From assembly GCF_001650495.1 (NCBI RefSeq), contig NZ_LWCS01000029.1, positions 1 to 64,000 on the forward strand: a DNA stretch of 64,000 bases, written 5' to 3'. The translations under genes and the position numbers were made by a program. This stretch comes from Mycolicibacterium iranicum (GTDB lineage: Bacteria > Actinomycetota > Actinomycetes > Mycobacteriales > Mycobacteriaceae). The notes beneath the pieces are model-generated. The model was not told where the DNA came from. It made no database searches and worked only from the letters and a program-made list of their open reading frames with translations. Shown here piece after piece: positions 33,096 to 42,410 of the stretch (position 1 is the stretch's first letter; each line of letters opens with the position of its first letter).

Positions 33096-35444
33096 GTGGT
33101 GGACGAACCCGCCGTGGGGCAGTCTGTGCAGACGCCGCCGCAGATGCCCGAGACCCAGCCGATGGAGATGGTCAAGCCGGCGCCCACCAGCGCGTCGCGC
33201 CGCGTGCGGGCGAGGCTGGCCCGCCGGATGACAGCGCAGCGCAGCGCCATCAATCCGGTACTCGAACCGCTCGTCGCCGTCCATCGGGAGGTATACCCGA
33301 AAGCCGACCTGACGCTGCTGCAACGAGCTTACGAAGTAGCCGAACAACGCCACGCCGACCAGATGCGCAAATCCGGCGACCCGTACATCACCCATCCACT
33401 GGCGGTCGCGAACATCCTCGCCGAACTCGGCATGGACACCACGACGCTGATAGCGGCGTTGCTGCACGACACCGTCGAGGACACCGGCTACACGCTTGAG
33501 GCGCTCACTCAGGAGTTCGGTGTCGAGGTGGGTCATCTCGTCGACGGCGTCACCAAGCTCGACAAGGTCGCGTTGGGGACAGCCGCCGAGGGCGAGACCA
33601 TCCGCAAGATGATCATCGCGATGGCGCGTGATCCCCGCGTGCTGGTGATCAAGGTGGCCGACCGGCTGCACAACATGCGAACCATGCGCTTCCTGCCGCC
33701 GGAGAAGCAGGCCCGCAAAGCGCGTGAGACACTGGAAGTCATTGCGCCGCTGGCACATCGACTCGGCATGGCGACGGTCAAATGGGAGCTCGAGGATCTG
33801 TCGTTCGCGATCCTGCATCCCAAGAAGTACGAAGAGATCGTCCGGCTGGTCGCCGACCGTGCCCCGTCGCGCGACACGTACCTGGCCAAGGTGCGCGCCG
33901 AGATCACTGCCACGCTCAATGCGTCGAAGATCAATGCGACCGTCGAAGGCCGGCCGAAGCACTACTGGTCGATCTATCAGAAGATGATCGTCAAAGGCCG
34001 CGATTTCGACGACATCCACGATCTCGTCGGCGTCCGCATCCTGTGCGACGAACTCCGCGACTGCTATGCCGCTGTCGGGGTGGTGCACTCGCTCTGGCAG
34101 CCGATCGCCGGCCGGTTCAAGGACTACATCGCCCAGCCCCGTTTCGGCGTGTACCAGTCGCTGCACACCACCGTCGTCGGCCCCGAGGGGAAGCCGCTGG
34201 AAGTGCAGATCCGCACCGTCGACATGCACAAAACCGCCGAGTACGGCATTGCCGCGCACTGGCGGTACAAAGAAGCCAGGGGCCGCAACGGGGTTCCGCC
34301 CAGCGGCACCGCCACCGAGATCGACGACATGGCCTGGATGCGGCAGCTGCTCGACTGGCAGCGTGAGGCCGCCGACCCGGGGGAGTTCCTGGAGTCGCTT
34401 CGCTACGACCTGGCGGTGCAGGAGATCTTCGTCTTCACCCCGAAGGGCGACGTGATCACTCTGCCGACCGGCTCGACGCCGGTCGACTTCGCGTACGCCG
34501 TGCACACCGAGGTGGGCCACCGTTGCATCGGCGCCCGCGTCAACGGTCGCCTCGTCGCGCTGGAGCGCAAGCTCGAAAACGGGGAAGTGGTCGAGGTTTT
34601 CACGTCGAAGGCGCCCAATGCCGGGCCGTCGCGGGACTGGCAGGGCTTCGTCGTGTCGCCCCGCGCGAAAGCCAAGATCCGCCAGTGGTTCGCCAAGGAA
34701 CGCCGGGAGGAGGCGCTCGACACAGGCAAGGAGGCGATCGCCCGCGAGGTGCGGCGCGGCGGACTTCCGTTGCAGCGCTTGATGAATGCCGAGACCATGT
34801 CGGCGCTTGCACGCGAGCTTCGCTACACGGACGTGTCGGCGCTCTACACAGCTGTCGGCGAGGGGCATGTGTCCGCCCGCCACGTGGTGCAGCGGCTGGT
34901 CGCCCAACTCGGCGGTGACGACGAGGCCGCCGACGAAATCGCCGAGCGGTCCACCCCGGCGACGATGCCGATCCGTCAGCGCACCAGCGACGACGTGGGC
35001 GTGGCCGTGCCGGGCGCGCCGGGTGTCCTGACCAAACTCGCCAAGTGCTGCACGCCGGTGCCCGGCGACAACATCATGGGCTTCGTCACCCGCGGCGGCG
35101 GGGTCAGCGTGCACCGCACCGACTGCACGAATGCCACGTCGCTGGAACAACAATCGGAGCGGATCATCGAGGTGCAGTGGGCGCCGTCGCCGTCCTCGGT
35201 GTTCCTGGTGGCCATCCAGGTGGAGGCGCTCGACCGGCACCGCTTGCTCTCCGATGTCACGCGGGTGCTGGCCGACGAGAAGGTCAACATCCTGTCGGCG
35301 TCGGTGACGACGTCCAACGACAGGGTGGCGATCAGCCGCTTCACGTTCGAGATGGGTGACCCCAAACATCTCGGGCACGTGCTCAACGTGGTGCGCAATG
35401 TGGAAGGCGTGTACGACGTCTACCGCGTCACGTCAGCAGCCTGA
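33096..35444 (+). CDS. relA: Bifunctional (p)ppGpp synthetase/hydrolase Rel
   Basis: A 782-aa stringent-response enzyme. The N-terminal HD hydrolase domain contains H124-D125 in ALLHDTVEDT. The synthetase domain has RFKD at 340-343, the form associated with bifunctional Rel rather than synthetase-only RelA. A TGS domain (EIFVFTPKGDVITLPTGSTPVDFAYAVHT), the conserved CCTPVPGD zinc-finger region and a C-terminal ACT domain follow. The GTG at 33096 is seven bases after GAGGAGG. The gene governs starvation survival in mycobacteria. It converges on the cyclophilin gene with only three bases between stops. Confidence 0.97.
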   Translation: MVDEPAVGQSVQTPPQMPETQPMEMVKPAPTSASRRVRARLARRMTAQRSAINPVLEPLVAVHREVYPKADLTLLQRAYEVAEQRHADQMRKSGDPYITHPLAVANILAELGMDTTTLIAALLHDTVEDTGYTLEALTQEFGVEVGHLVDGVTKLDKVALGTAAEGETIRKMIIAMARDPRVLVIKVADRLHNMRTMRFLPPEKQARKARETLEVIAPLAHRLGMATVKWELEDLSFAILHPKKYEEIVRLVADRAPSRDTYLAKVRAEITATLNASKINATVEGRPKHYWSIYQKMIVKGRDFDDIHDLVGVRILCDELRDCYAAVGVVHSLWQPIAGRFKDYIAQPRFGVYQSLHTTVVGPEGKPLEVQIRTVDMHKTAEYGIAAHWRYKEARGRNGVPPSGTATEIDDMAWMRQLLDWQREAADPGEFLESLRYDLAVQEIFVFTPKGDVITLPTGSTPVDFAYAVHTEVGHRCIGARVNGRLVALERKLENGEVVEVFTSKAPNAGPSRDWQGFVVSPRAKAKIRQWFAKERREEALDTGKEAIAREVRRGGLPLQRLMNAETMSALARELRYTDVSALYTAVGEGHVSARHVVQRLVAQLGGDDEAADEIAERSTPATMPIRQRTSDDVGVAVPGAPGVLTKLAKCCTPVPGDNIMGFVTRGGGVSVHRTDCTNATSLEQQSERIIEVQWAPSPSSVFLVAIQVEALDRHRLLSDVTRVLADEKVNILSASVTTSNDRVAISRFTFEMGDPKHLGHVLNVVRNVEGVYDVYRVTSAA

Positions 35445-35447
35445 AGT

Positions 35448-36428
35448 TCAGCCGACTTCGACCGATTCGATTGTCACTTCGTCGGCTGGTTCACCGTCGT
35501 CCCCGCCGCCCCTGACTCCTGTCGCGGCGATGTTCTGCAGAGCGGCAACACCTTTCGCGTCGATCCTGCCGAACACCGTGTACTGCGGTGGCAGCATGGA
35601 GTCGTCGAAGATCAGGAAGAACTGGCTGCCATTGGTGCCCAGCCCCGAGTTCGCCATCGCGAGGGTGCCGCGCGGATAGACCACCTCGGACCTCAATGCC
35701 GGGTCGGTCAGCCGGTACTGGTTACTCGGATATTCGTTGGGGAAGCGGTATCCGGGCCCACCCTTGCCGGTGGCGGTCGGGTCGCCGCACTGGAGCAGGC
35801 GCATTCCGGGGTCGACGGAGAGCCGGTGGCAGCGGGTTTCGTCGAAGAACCCCTGGTCGGCCAGGCTCGCGAAATTCCGCACGGTGCAAGGGGATTTGGC
35901 GTTGTCGAGTTCGAGGCCGATGTCGCCGCGGTTCGTGACGATGGTGGCGGGGATCAGGGCGGGGGTGGTTGACGTGCGACCGGTCGGCGGTGACTGGACC
36001 GGCTTGTCCGCCGGCTCCGTCGTTACGGGGTACTGGCAGTTGGAGCCCAGTGTGGCCGGCGGATCGAACGGGGGGAGCGGGTCTCCTGTCGAGGGCGTCG
36101 GTTCGACAGGTGTTCGGGGGTGCGCGTTGTCGAACTCCTCGAGGGTCTGCGCGAGAAGCGCGACCATCACGACGCTGACCACCACGACGACGATCGCCGC
36201 CACGATCACCAAGTAGCTGACGATCAGTCCGGCGATGGCCAGGCCGCGGCCCTGCTCGCCGGTCCTCTTGATCTGCGACAAAGACATGTGACCGAACACG
36301 ACGCCGAGCGGTGCGAGCACGAAAGCGCACACCAGCGAGGCGATCGCAAGCGAGTTGGTCGGCCGTTGCGGAGTGCCGTAACCCGTTGCATAAGGGTGAC
36401 TTTCGCCGTACGGCGGCGGGCTCGTCAC
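35448..36428 (-). CDS. Membrane-anchored cyclophilin-type peptidyl-prolyl isomerase (copy 2)
   Basis: A 326-aa protein. An N-terminal DUF4190-like segment has two membrane helices (about 25-45 and 62-92: LAIASLVCAFVLAPLGVVFGHMSL, GLAIAGLIVSYLVIVAAIVVVVV). A Pro/Thr-rich linker and a cyclophilin domain (about 155-326) follow, with NFASLADQGFFDETRCHRL, GTLAMANSGLGTNGSQFFLIF and QYTVFGRI. The GTG start is five bases after the stop of the paralogous gene at 36434-37324. The two cyclophilin domains are closely alike while the N-terminal anchors are unrelated, so domain duplication with a different anchor is likely. The catalytic domain should face the cell wall. Confidence 0.9.
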   Translation of the reverse strand: MTSPPPYGESHPYATGYGTPQRPTNSLAIASLVCAFVLAPLGVVFGHMSLSQIKRTGEQGRGLAIAGLIVSYLVIVAAIVVVVVSVVMVALLAQTLEEFDNAHPRTPVEPTPSTGDPLPPFDPPATLGSNCQYPVTTEPADKPVQSPPTGRTSTTPALIPATIVTNRGDIGLELDNAKSPCTVRNFASLADQGFFDETRCHRLSVDPGMRLLQCGDPTATGKGGPGYRFPNEYPSNQYRLTDPALRSEVVYPRGTLAMANSGLGTNGSQFFLIFDDSMLPPQYTVFGRIDAKGVAALQNIAATGVRGGGDDGEPADEVTIESVEVG

Positions 36429-36433
36429 CGGCG

Positions 36434-37324
<891 letters not shown>

Positions 37325-37441
37325 GGCCGGGGTCCTCCTCGCAGTCGATCCGGTCGGCACCGAGTGTGCCAGTTCACGCTGAGCGGACGTGGCGCGACCC
37401 TCGTGAACTGGGCCGCGACCTGCGCGTGGGAAGCTGGGTCG

Positions 37442-38152
37442 GTGTTGATCACCGGATTTCCGGCCGGCATGTTGGCATGCAATTGCTATGTGCTGGCCCC
37501 GCGGCAGGGCGCCGACGCCATCGTCGTCGACCCCGGGCAGCGGGCGATGGGTCCGCTGCGACGGATTCTGGACGAGAACCGCCTCACGCCGGCAGCGGTG
37601 CTGCTCACCCACGGTCACATCGACCACATGTGGTCGGCGCAGAAGGCCGCTGACACCTACGGCTGCCCCGTCTACATCCACCCCGCCGACCGCCACATGC
37701 TCACCGATCCGATCAAGGGGTTCGGCCGGGGTTTCCTCGGCGGTCTGGCGCGCACCGCGCTCGGGGCCATGTTCCGCGAGCCCAAGCAGGTCGTCGAGCT
37801 CGACCGTGACGGTGACAAGATCGAGCTGGGCGGCATCACCGTCGTGGTGGACCACACGCCTGGTCACACCAAGGGCTCGGTGGTGTTCCGGGTGGAGCAG
37901 GGGCCTGCCGATGAGCGCGTGCGCGAGGAGCCTTGGGCCCCGCAGGTCGCCTTCACCGGGGACACGCTCTTCCAGCAGACGGTCGGACGCACCGACCTGC
38001 CCGGCGGCAGCGGACGTGACTTGCTGCAGTCGATCGTGACCAAACTATTGGTGCTCGACGACGACACCCTGGTATTACCGGGGCACGGCGAACGGACCAC
38101 CATCGGCACCGAGCGCCACACCAACCCCTTTCTCAAAGGTCTGACCCCGTGA
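37442..38152 (+). CDS. Metallo-beta-lactamase-fold hydrolase, glyoxalase II-like
   Basis: A 236-aa MBL-fold enzyme with the metal motif THGHIDH, a later HTPGHTKG and FTGDTLF, and the final PGHGERT. This is the pattern of glyoxalase II-type thioester hydrolases (Rv2581c orthologue by position). Start choice is uncertain: the GTG at 42 of the 37400s (37442) begins VLITGFPAGMLACNCYV, as in the family. A GTG at 37403 would add 13 residues without a ribosome site. Its stop overlaps hisS (GTGA, 38149-38152). Confidence 0.88.
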   Translation: MLITGFPAGMLACNCYVLAPRQGADAIVVDPGQRAMGPLRRILDENRLTPAAVLLTHGHIDHMWSAQKAADTYGCPVYIHPADRHMLTDPIKGFGRGFLGGLARTALGAMFREPKQVVELDRDGDKIELGGITVVVDHTPGHTKGSVVFRVEQGPADERVREEPWAPQVAFTGDTLFQQTVGRTDLPGGSGRDLLQSIVTKLLVLDDDTLVLPGHGERTTIGTERHTNPFLKGLTP

Positions 38153-39411
38153 CTGACAGCTTCAAAGCGCCCAAGGGCGTCCCCGACTATCTGCCGCCGG
38201 ACTCGGCCGAGTTCGTCGCCGTGCGCAGCCGGCTGCTCGATGCGGCCCGCCGCGCCGGATACGGCGACATCGAGTTGCCGATCTTCGAGGACACCGCGCT
38301 GTTCGCCCGTGGCGTGGGGGAGTCGACCGACGTCGTCTCCAAGGAGATGTACACCTTCGCCGACCGCGGCGAGCGCTCGGTGACGCTGCGCCCCGAGGGC
38401 ACTGCGGGCGTGATGCGGGCGGTCATCGAGCACGGACTCGATCGCGGGGCACTGCCGGTCAAGCTCTGCTACTCGGGGCCGTTCTTCCGCTATGAGCGGC
38501 CGCAGGCAGGTCGTTACCGCCAGCTACAGCAGGTCGGAATCGAGGCGATCGGGGTCGATGACCCGGCACTGGACGCCGAAGTCATCGCCGTCGCCGACGC
38601 CGGATTCCGGTCGCTGGGGCTTGACGGGTTCCGGCTTGAGATCACCTCGTTGGGAGACGACAGCTGTCGGCCGCAGTATCGCCAGCTGCTGCAGGAGTTC
38701 CTGTTCACTCTGGATCTGGACGAGGAGACTCAGGCACGCGCCCGGCTGAACCCGCTGCGCGTTCTCGACGACAAGCGTCCGCACGTCAGGGAGATGACCG
38801 CTAACGCGCCGGTGATGCTCGACCACCTCTCGGATGCGGCCAAGCAGCATTTCGACACCGTCCTGGCGCACCTGGACGCGCTGTCGGTGCCCTACGTCAT
38901 CAACCCGCGGATGGTGCGCGGCCTCGACTACTACACAAAGACGACGTTCGAGTTCGTCCACGACGGTCTCGGCGCGCAGTCCGGTATCGGCGGGGGCGGT
39001 CGCTACGACGGGTTGATGGCACAACTGGGTGGACGCGACCTGTCCGGTATCGGATTCGGGCTCGGCGTGGACCGGGCGCTGCTCGCGCTGCGTGCCGAGG
39101 GTAAGACGGTCGGGGACACGGCCCGGGTCGACGTGTACGCGGTACCGGTGGGCGCCGATGCGAAGATGCGCCTCGCCGTTCTGGGTGCGCAGTTGCGTGC
39201 GGCCGGTGTGCGGGTCGACGTCGCCTACGGCGATCGCAGTCTCAAGGGGGCGATGAAGGGCGCCGACCGTTCCGGCGCCACGATCGCGCTGGTGGCCGGT
39301 GACCGGGACCTGGACGCAGGAACCGTCGGCGTCAAGAACCTGTCCACCGGGGAGCAGGTCGACGTCGCGGTCGACGACGTCGTCGGCGAGGTTCTTTCCC
39401 GCCTGGGCTGA
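38149..39411 (+). CDS. hisS: Histidyl-tRNA synthetase
   Basis: A 420-aa class II synthetase charging tRNA-His. Motifs are KGVPDYLPPDSAEF at the N-terminus, LRPEGTAGVMRAV (motif 2 region), GPFFRYERPQAGRYRQLQQVG, the HisRS-specific GLDYYTKTTFEF, and GLGVDRALLAL (motif 3). A C-terminal anticodon-binding domain follows. The GTG at 38149 overlaps the upstream stop by four bases, coupling it to the MBL hydrolase gene. This is the last conserved-core gene before the accessory block. Confidence 0.97.
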   Translation: MTDSFKAPKGVPDYLPPDSAEFVAVRSRLLDAARRAGYGDIELPIFEDTALFARGVGESTDVVSKEMYTFADRGERSVTLRPEGTAGVMRAVIEHGLDRGALPVKLCYSGPFFRYERPQAGRYRQLQQVGIEAIGVDDPALDAEVIAVADAGFRSLGLDGFRLEITSLGDDSCRPQYRQLLQEFLFTLDLDEETQARARLNPLRVLDDKRPHVREMTANAPVMLDHLSDAAKQHFDTVLAHLDALSVPYVINPRMVRGLDYYTKTTFEFVHDGLGAQSGIGGGGRYDGLMAQLGGRDLSGIGFGLGVDRALLALRAEGKTVGDTARVDVYAVPVGADAKMRLAVLGAQLRAAGVRVDVAYGDRSLKGAMKGADRSGATIALVAGDRDLDAGTVGVKNLSTGEQVDVAVDDVVGEVLSRLG

Positions 39412-39554
39412 CCGTCGCCGCGGCGGCCAGGAAGCCCTCCTGCGGCTGCCGCCGGACCTGCGTAGTGCACTACGCACGACACGCAAGCCTGCCGTCGCGA
39501 CCATTCAGTCAGACCCGGCCGTACCGTTCCAGGGCCTGACGAAAGAGGAGCGCG

Positions 39555-40400
39555 ATGGGAGCAGTATCCGCAACGTTGTTGACGGTGAACGGAACCGGTG
39601 TTGCGGACCCCTCGGGTCCGGGTTTGGCCGCGGATCTGGCGAGGGCACTCCTCGACGAGGCCGAGGGTATGTGGGCCTGGCAGCCCGTCGGATATCCGGC
39701 GGCGACGTTCCCGATGGGACCTTCGGTGCGTACGGGTCGGACCGAGTTGTGCGCGCAGATTCGACGGAATCCGGGCCCTGTCGCGCTGAGCGGTCACAGC
39801 CAGGGGGCACTGATCGTCGCCACGGTGTGGCGCGACGACATCCTTGCCGCCGACGGCGTGTTGCACCACCGCCTCGCCGACATCGCCGCGATCGTGAACT
39901 TCGGCGACCCGATGCGGTGCCCCGGTCTCGCCAATGGCAATGCGTTCGCCGGAAAACCCTTGCCGCGCAACAACAAAAGATTCGTTTCCGGCGGAATCGC
40001 CGGCCCGGGAAACCTCACCCCGGAACAGACCCCCGACTTCCTGCTGTCCTTCGCCGACGACGGGGATCTCTACACCTGTGCGCCAACGGGTCTCGATCCG
40101 TGGAACGGCGAGACCGAGGTCGGGCACTACGAGCGGATCGTCTTCGACGTCGTCCAGAACGCGACGGATCCGTCGGTGTCGGCCATCGCGACCGAGGTGG
40201 CCGAGATGCTTGACAAACCCGTCGAACAGATCGTCCCCATGGTGCAGTCCATAGCCAACGGCGCCTTCTTCCTCGGAGCGGGTGTCGGCGGCCCACACGG
40301 GCAATATGACATCGCGCCCGCGGTGCGCTACCTCACCGAGGTCGGGGCGAACCTTCGGGTTCGTGCACTGATCGACGCCGAGATGCCGCCTGCCCTCTGA
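39555..40400 (+). CDS. LysB/cutinase-like serine esterase
   Basis: A 281-aa alpha/beta hydrolase with the elbow LSGHSQGAL (S82), a following INFGDPMR-type segment (IVNFGDPMRCPGLANGNAF near 112-131), an acidic FADDGDLYTC stretch and candidate His residues (GHYER, PHGQYD). GHSQGA plus GDPMRxPG is typical of mycobacteriophage lysin B, which cleaves mycolic acids from arabinogalactan, and of PE-PPE/cutinase relatives. No signal peptide is seen, as with phage LysB, so it would act in the cytoplasm or be released by lysis. No phage genes flank it. The start codon ATG 39555 follows AGAGGAGCG. Confidence 0.68.
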   Translation: MGAVSATLLTVNGTGVADPSGPGLAADLARALLDEAEGMWAWQPVGYPAATFPMGPSVRTGRTELCAQIRRNPGPVALSGHSQGALIVATVWRDDILAADGVLHHRLADIAAIVNFGDPMRCPGLANGNAFAGKPLPRNNKRFVSGGIAGPGNLTPEQTPDFLLSFADDGDLYTCAPTGLDPWNGETEVGHYERIVFDVVQNATDPSVSAIATEVAEMLDKPVEQIVPMVQSIANGAFFLGAGVGGPHGQYDIAPAVRYLTEVGANLRVRALIDAEMPPAL

Positions 40401-40404
40401 CCGC

Positions 40405-40947
40405 TTACGACCACGCTGTCGGGGTCGCGAGGACATGCTTGAGTACCTCGTCGAGGTTGCCGATCGATCCTCCGAAGGGATTGCCGCGCATCAACACCCA
40501 CTCCCCAGCCGGTGTGATGACCACGAGTTTTGGTGAGCTGGAGCCGATCTGCATACGGCGCTCGACGCGGACCTCATCGAGCCGCGCAACGCTGCGGCCC
40601 TCGGCATCGATGAAGGTGCGCTGGGAACGGTCGAAGACGGCCACCGGTCGGTAGGACTGCAGCGGGGCCAGCCGGCGGCGGCGCTGAGACCGGGCGCCGT
40701 ACGCCATGCCGACGGCAGCCACCCCGCCGACACCGAACAGTGCCGCGGAGATCGCGGCCGGGACGCCCGAGGGGGTCCCCACCACCGTCATGACCAGGGT
40801 CGCCAGCCCGAAGCCGCCAAACACCAGCGTGATCACCAGCAGCACGAAGACGAGGATCTGCGTTGGACCGTTGCCGCGGTCGATAACCACCACATTGGGC
40901 CCGTCCTCGGCCACGACCAACCGACCGGTCTCGGCGATCACACGCAT
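40405..40947 (-). CDS. Conserved membrane protein of unknown function
   Basis: A 180-aa protein with a short N-terminal beta-rich segment (MRVIAETGRLVVAEDGPNVVVIDRGNG). Two membrane helices lie at about 31-55 and 62-84. An Arg-rich turn (RSQRRRRL) and a C-terminal soluble domain of about 90 residues (VAVFDRSQRTFIDAEGRSVARLDEV..., VITPAGEWVLMRGNPFGGSIGNLDEVLKHVL) follow. No catalytic motif is recognised. It is convergent with the LysB-like gene and divergent from the amidohydrolase, so it is probably monocistronic. Confidence 0.75.
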   Translation of the reverse strand: MRVIAETGRLVVAEDGPNVVVIDRGNGPTQILVFVLLVITLVFGGFGLATLVMTVVGTPSGVPAAISAALFGVGGVAAVGMAYGARSQRRRRLAPLQSYRPVAVFDRSQRTFIDAEGRSVARLDEVRVERRMQIGSSSPKLVVITPAGEWVLMRGNPFGGSIGNLDEVLKHVLATPTAWS

Positions 40948-41018
40948 GCGGGAAGTGTGTCACTGGCCCGTGAGGATCGCGGCGAATTACAGTCTGGTCG
41001 ATCCACTACGGAGGTGCC

Positions 41019-42011
41019 ATGACGTTGATCGCCCTCGAAGAGCACTACGCCTGGAATCCGGCCAGCAGGGACAACGTGGTGGCCAACTGGTTGAGATCGA
41101 ACAACCCGGTCGGTTACGAACGCCTGTACGACCGGGGCGCACGTCGGTTGGAACAGATGGATGCCGCCGGAATCGATTTTCAGATCCTGTCGCTCTTCGA
41201 CCCTGGTGTTCAAGACGAAGCCGATGTGTCCCGGGCCGTCGATCTCGCTCGCGCAGCCAACGACGACCTGGCGGAAACGGTGCGTCAGAACCCCAGCCGC
41301 TTCGGCGGTTTTGCAACACTGGCCACTCAGGACCCGATCGCGGCAGCTGCCGAACTCCGGCGTGCCGTCACCGAGTTGCCGTTGGTGGGCGCGCTGATCA
41401 ACGGCCACTGCCAGGGGCGCTATCTGGACGACCCGGCATACGAGGAGTTGTTCGGGTGCGCCGAGGACTTGGGAGTCCCGATCTACCTGCATCCCACGAC
41501 ACCGCACCCCGCGGTCATGCAGGCGTGGTTTGCGCCGTATGTCGCAGATGGCCTGCACCTGGCGTCATGGGGTTTCGCCGCCGAAACCGGCACTCACGTG
41601 TTGAGGCTCATCTACTCGGGCCTTTTCGACCGATTCCCGGGACTGCAGATGATCATCGGGCACCTCGGCGAGATGCTGCCGTTCGCCGCGTATCGTCTTG
41701 ACCGCTACTACGGGCTCGGGGGAGACGAGCGCGCGCGTCACCGCCTGCAGCACCTGCCGTCGGACTATTTGCGGACCAACTTTCACGTCACGACGAGCGG
41801 AAACTTCTGTACCCCTGCGTTCAGGTGCACCTTGGAGGTGCTCGGCGCCGAGCGCGTGATGTTCTCGGTGGATTACCCGATGGACGACAACGAAACGGGG
41901 GCGCAGTTCCTGGCGTCGTTTCCCTTGGACGACGCCACACGCCGAAAGGTCAGCGGGGAGAATGCGCTTCGGTTGTTCGGTAGCCGGCTGCCGCAGACTC
42001 TGAGCGGCTAG
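41019..42011 (+). CDS. Amidohydrolase-2 family metal-dependent hydrolase or decarboxylase
   Basis: A 330-aa TIM-barrel protein. The N-terminal IALEEHY, YLHPTTPHP, IIGHLGEMLPF and FSVDYPMDD segments supply the metal ligands. This set is typical of the ACMSD/gamma-resorcylate-decarboxylase branch, which decarboxylates aromatic or related acids non-oxidatively. The substrate is not predictable. The ATG follows GGAGGTGCC. It stands alone, with a 400-bp gap before the next gene on the same strand. Confidence 0.85.
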   Translation: MTLIALEEHYAWNPASRDNVVANWLRSNNPVGYERLYDRGARRLEQMDAAGIDFQILSLFDPGVQDEADVSRAVDLARAANDDLAETVRQNPSRFGGFATLATQDPIAAAAELRRAVTELPLVGALINGHCQGRYLDDPAYEELFGCAEDLGVPIYLHPTTPHPAVMQAWFAPYVADGLHLASWGFAAETGTHVLRLIYSGLFDRFPGLQMIIGHLGEMLPFAAYRLDRYYGLGGDERARHRLQHLPSDYLRTNFHVTTSGNFCTPAFRCTLEVLGAERVMFSVDYPMDDNETGAQFLASFPLDDATRRKVSGENALRLFGSRLPQTLSG

Positions 42012-42410
42012 GAGTTCGTGCCGCACAGCTCGGGTGACCGCGCGCTGGGTTCGGCCTGAAAATCCCCCGGCTGTTTGCCCACGAGTTTGCGAAAAATCTG
42101 ACAACGCGGGACTGAAACACACCCCGGGCCAGGGGCCGGTGCGCGGGCCAAACTCTCCACATGCCGTGAGAGCGCGGCCTTCGCAAATACCGGCAAGGCG
42201 GTTCTCAGACCTATTGGGCCAGTTGAGATCGACACTCGACGGCGCGAAGCCTGTTAATTGACGCAGGTGTTACTCTCGTGCGAGTGCGCTTCGTGTGCCG
42301 CGGATCACACCTCCTTGGGGTGCGCGCAAGTGCAGAGCCGTAATTTGCGAGGAACAGCAGATTGTATAGCTGTTCAAAGTAGTGCCCGAACGAGAGCAAG
42401 GGGAGCAACA
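42012..42410. other. 399-bp intergenic region before the VCBS surface-protein gene
   Basis: No convincing gene on either strand. AATTTG (42342-42347) and TATAGC (42365-42370) with a 17-bp spacer form a plausible promoter about 40 bp before the TTG start. The ribosome site AAGGGGAG is at 42399-42405. An in-frame extension to 42258 lacks a ribosome site and family features. Confidence 0.45.

Noticed and set aside
32970..35378. An 802-codon minus-strand open frame opposite relA
   Set aside because: Antisense artefact of codon bias; relA on the plus strand is unmistakable.
42258..42410. N-terminal extension of the VCBS protein gene to 42258
   Set aside because: No ribosome site, Cys-rich sequence unlike a signal peptide, and it would place the promoter-like elements inside the coding sequence.
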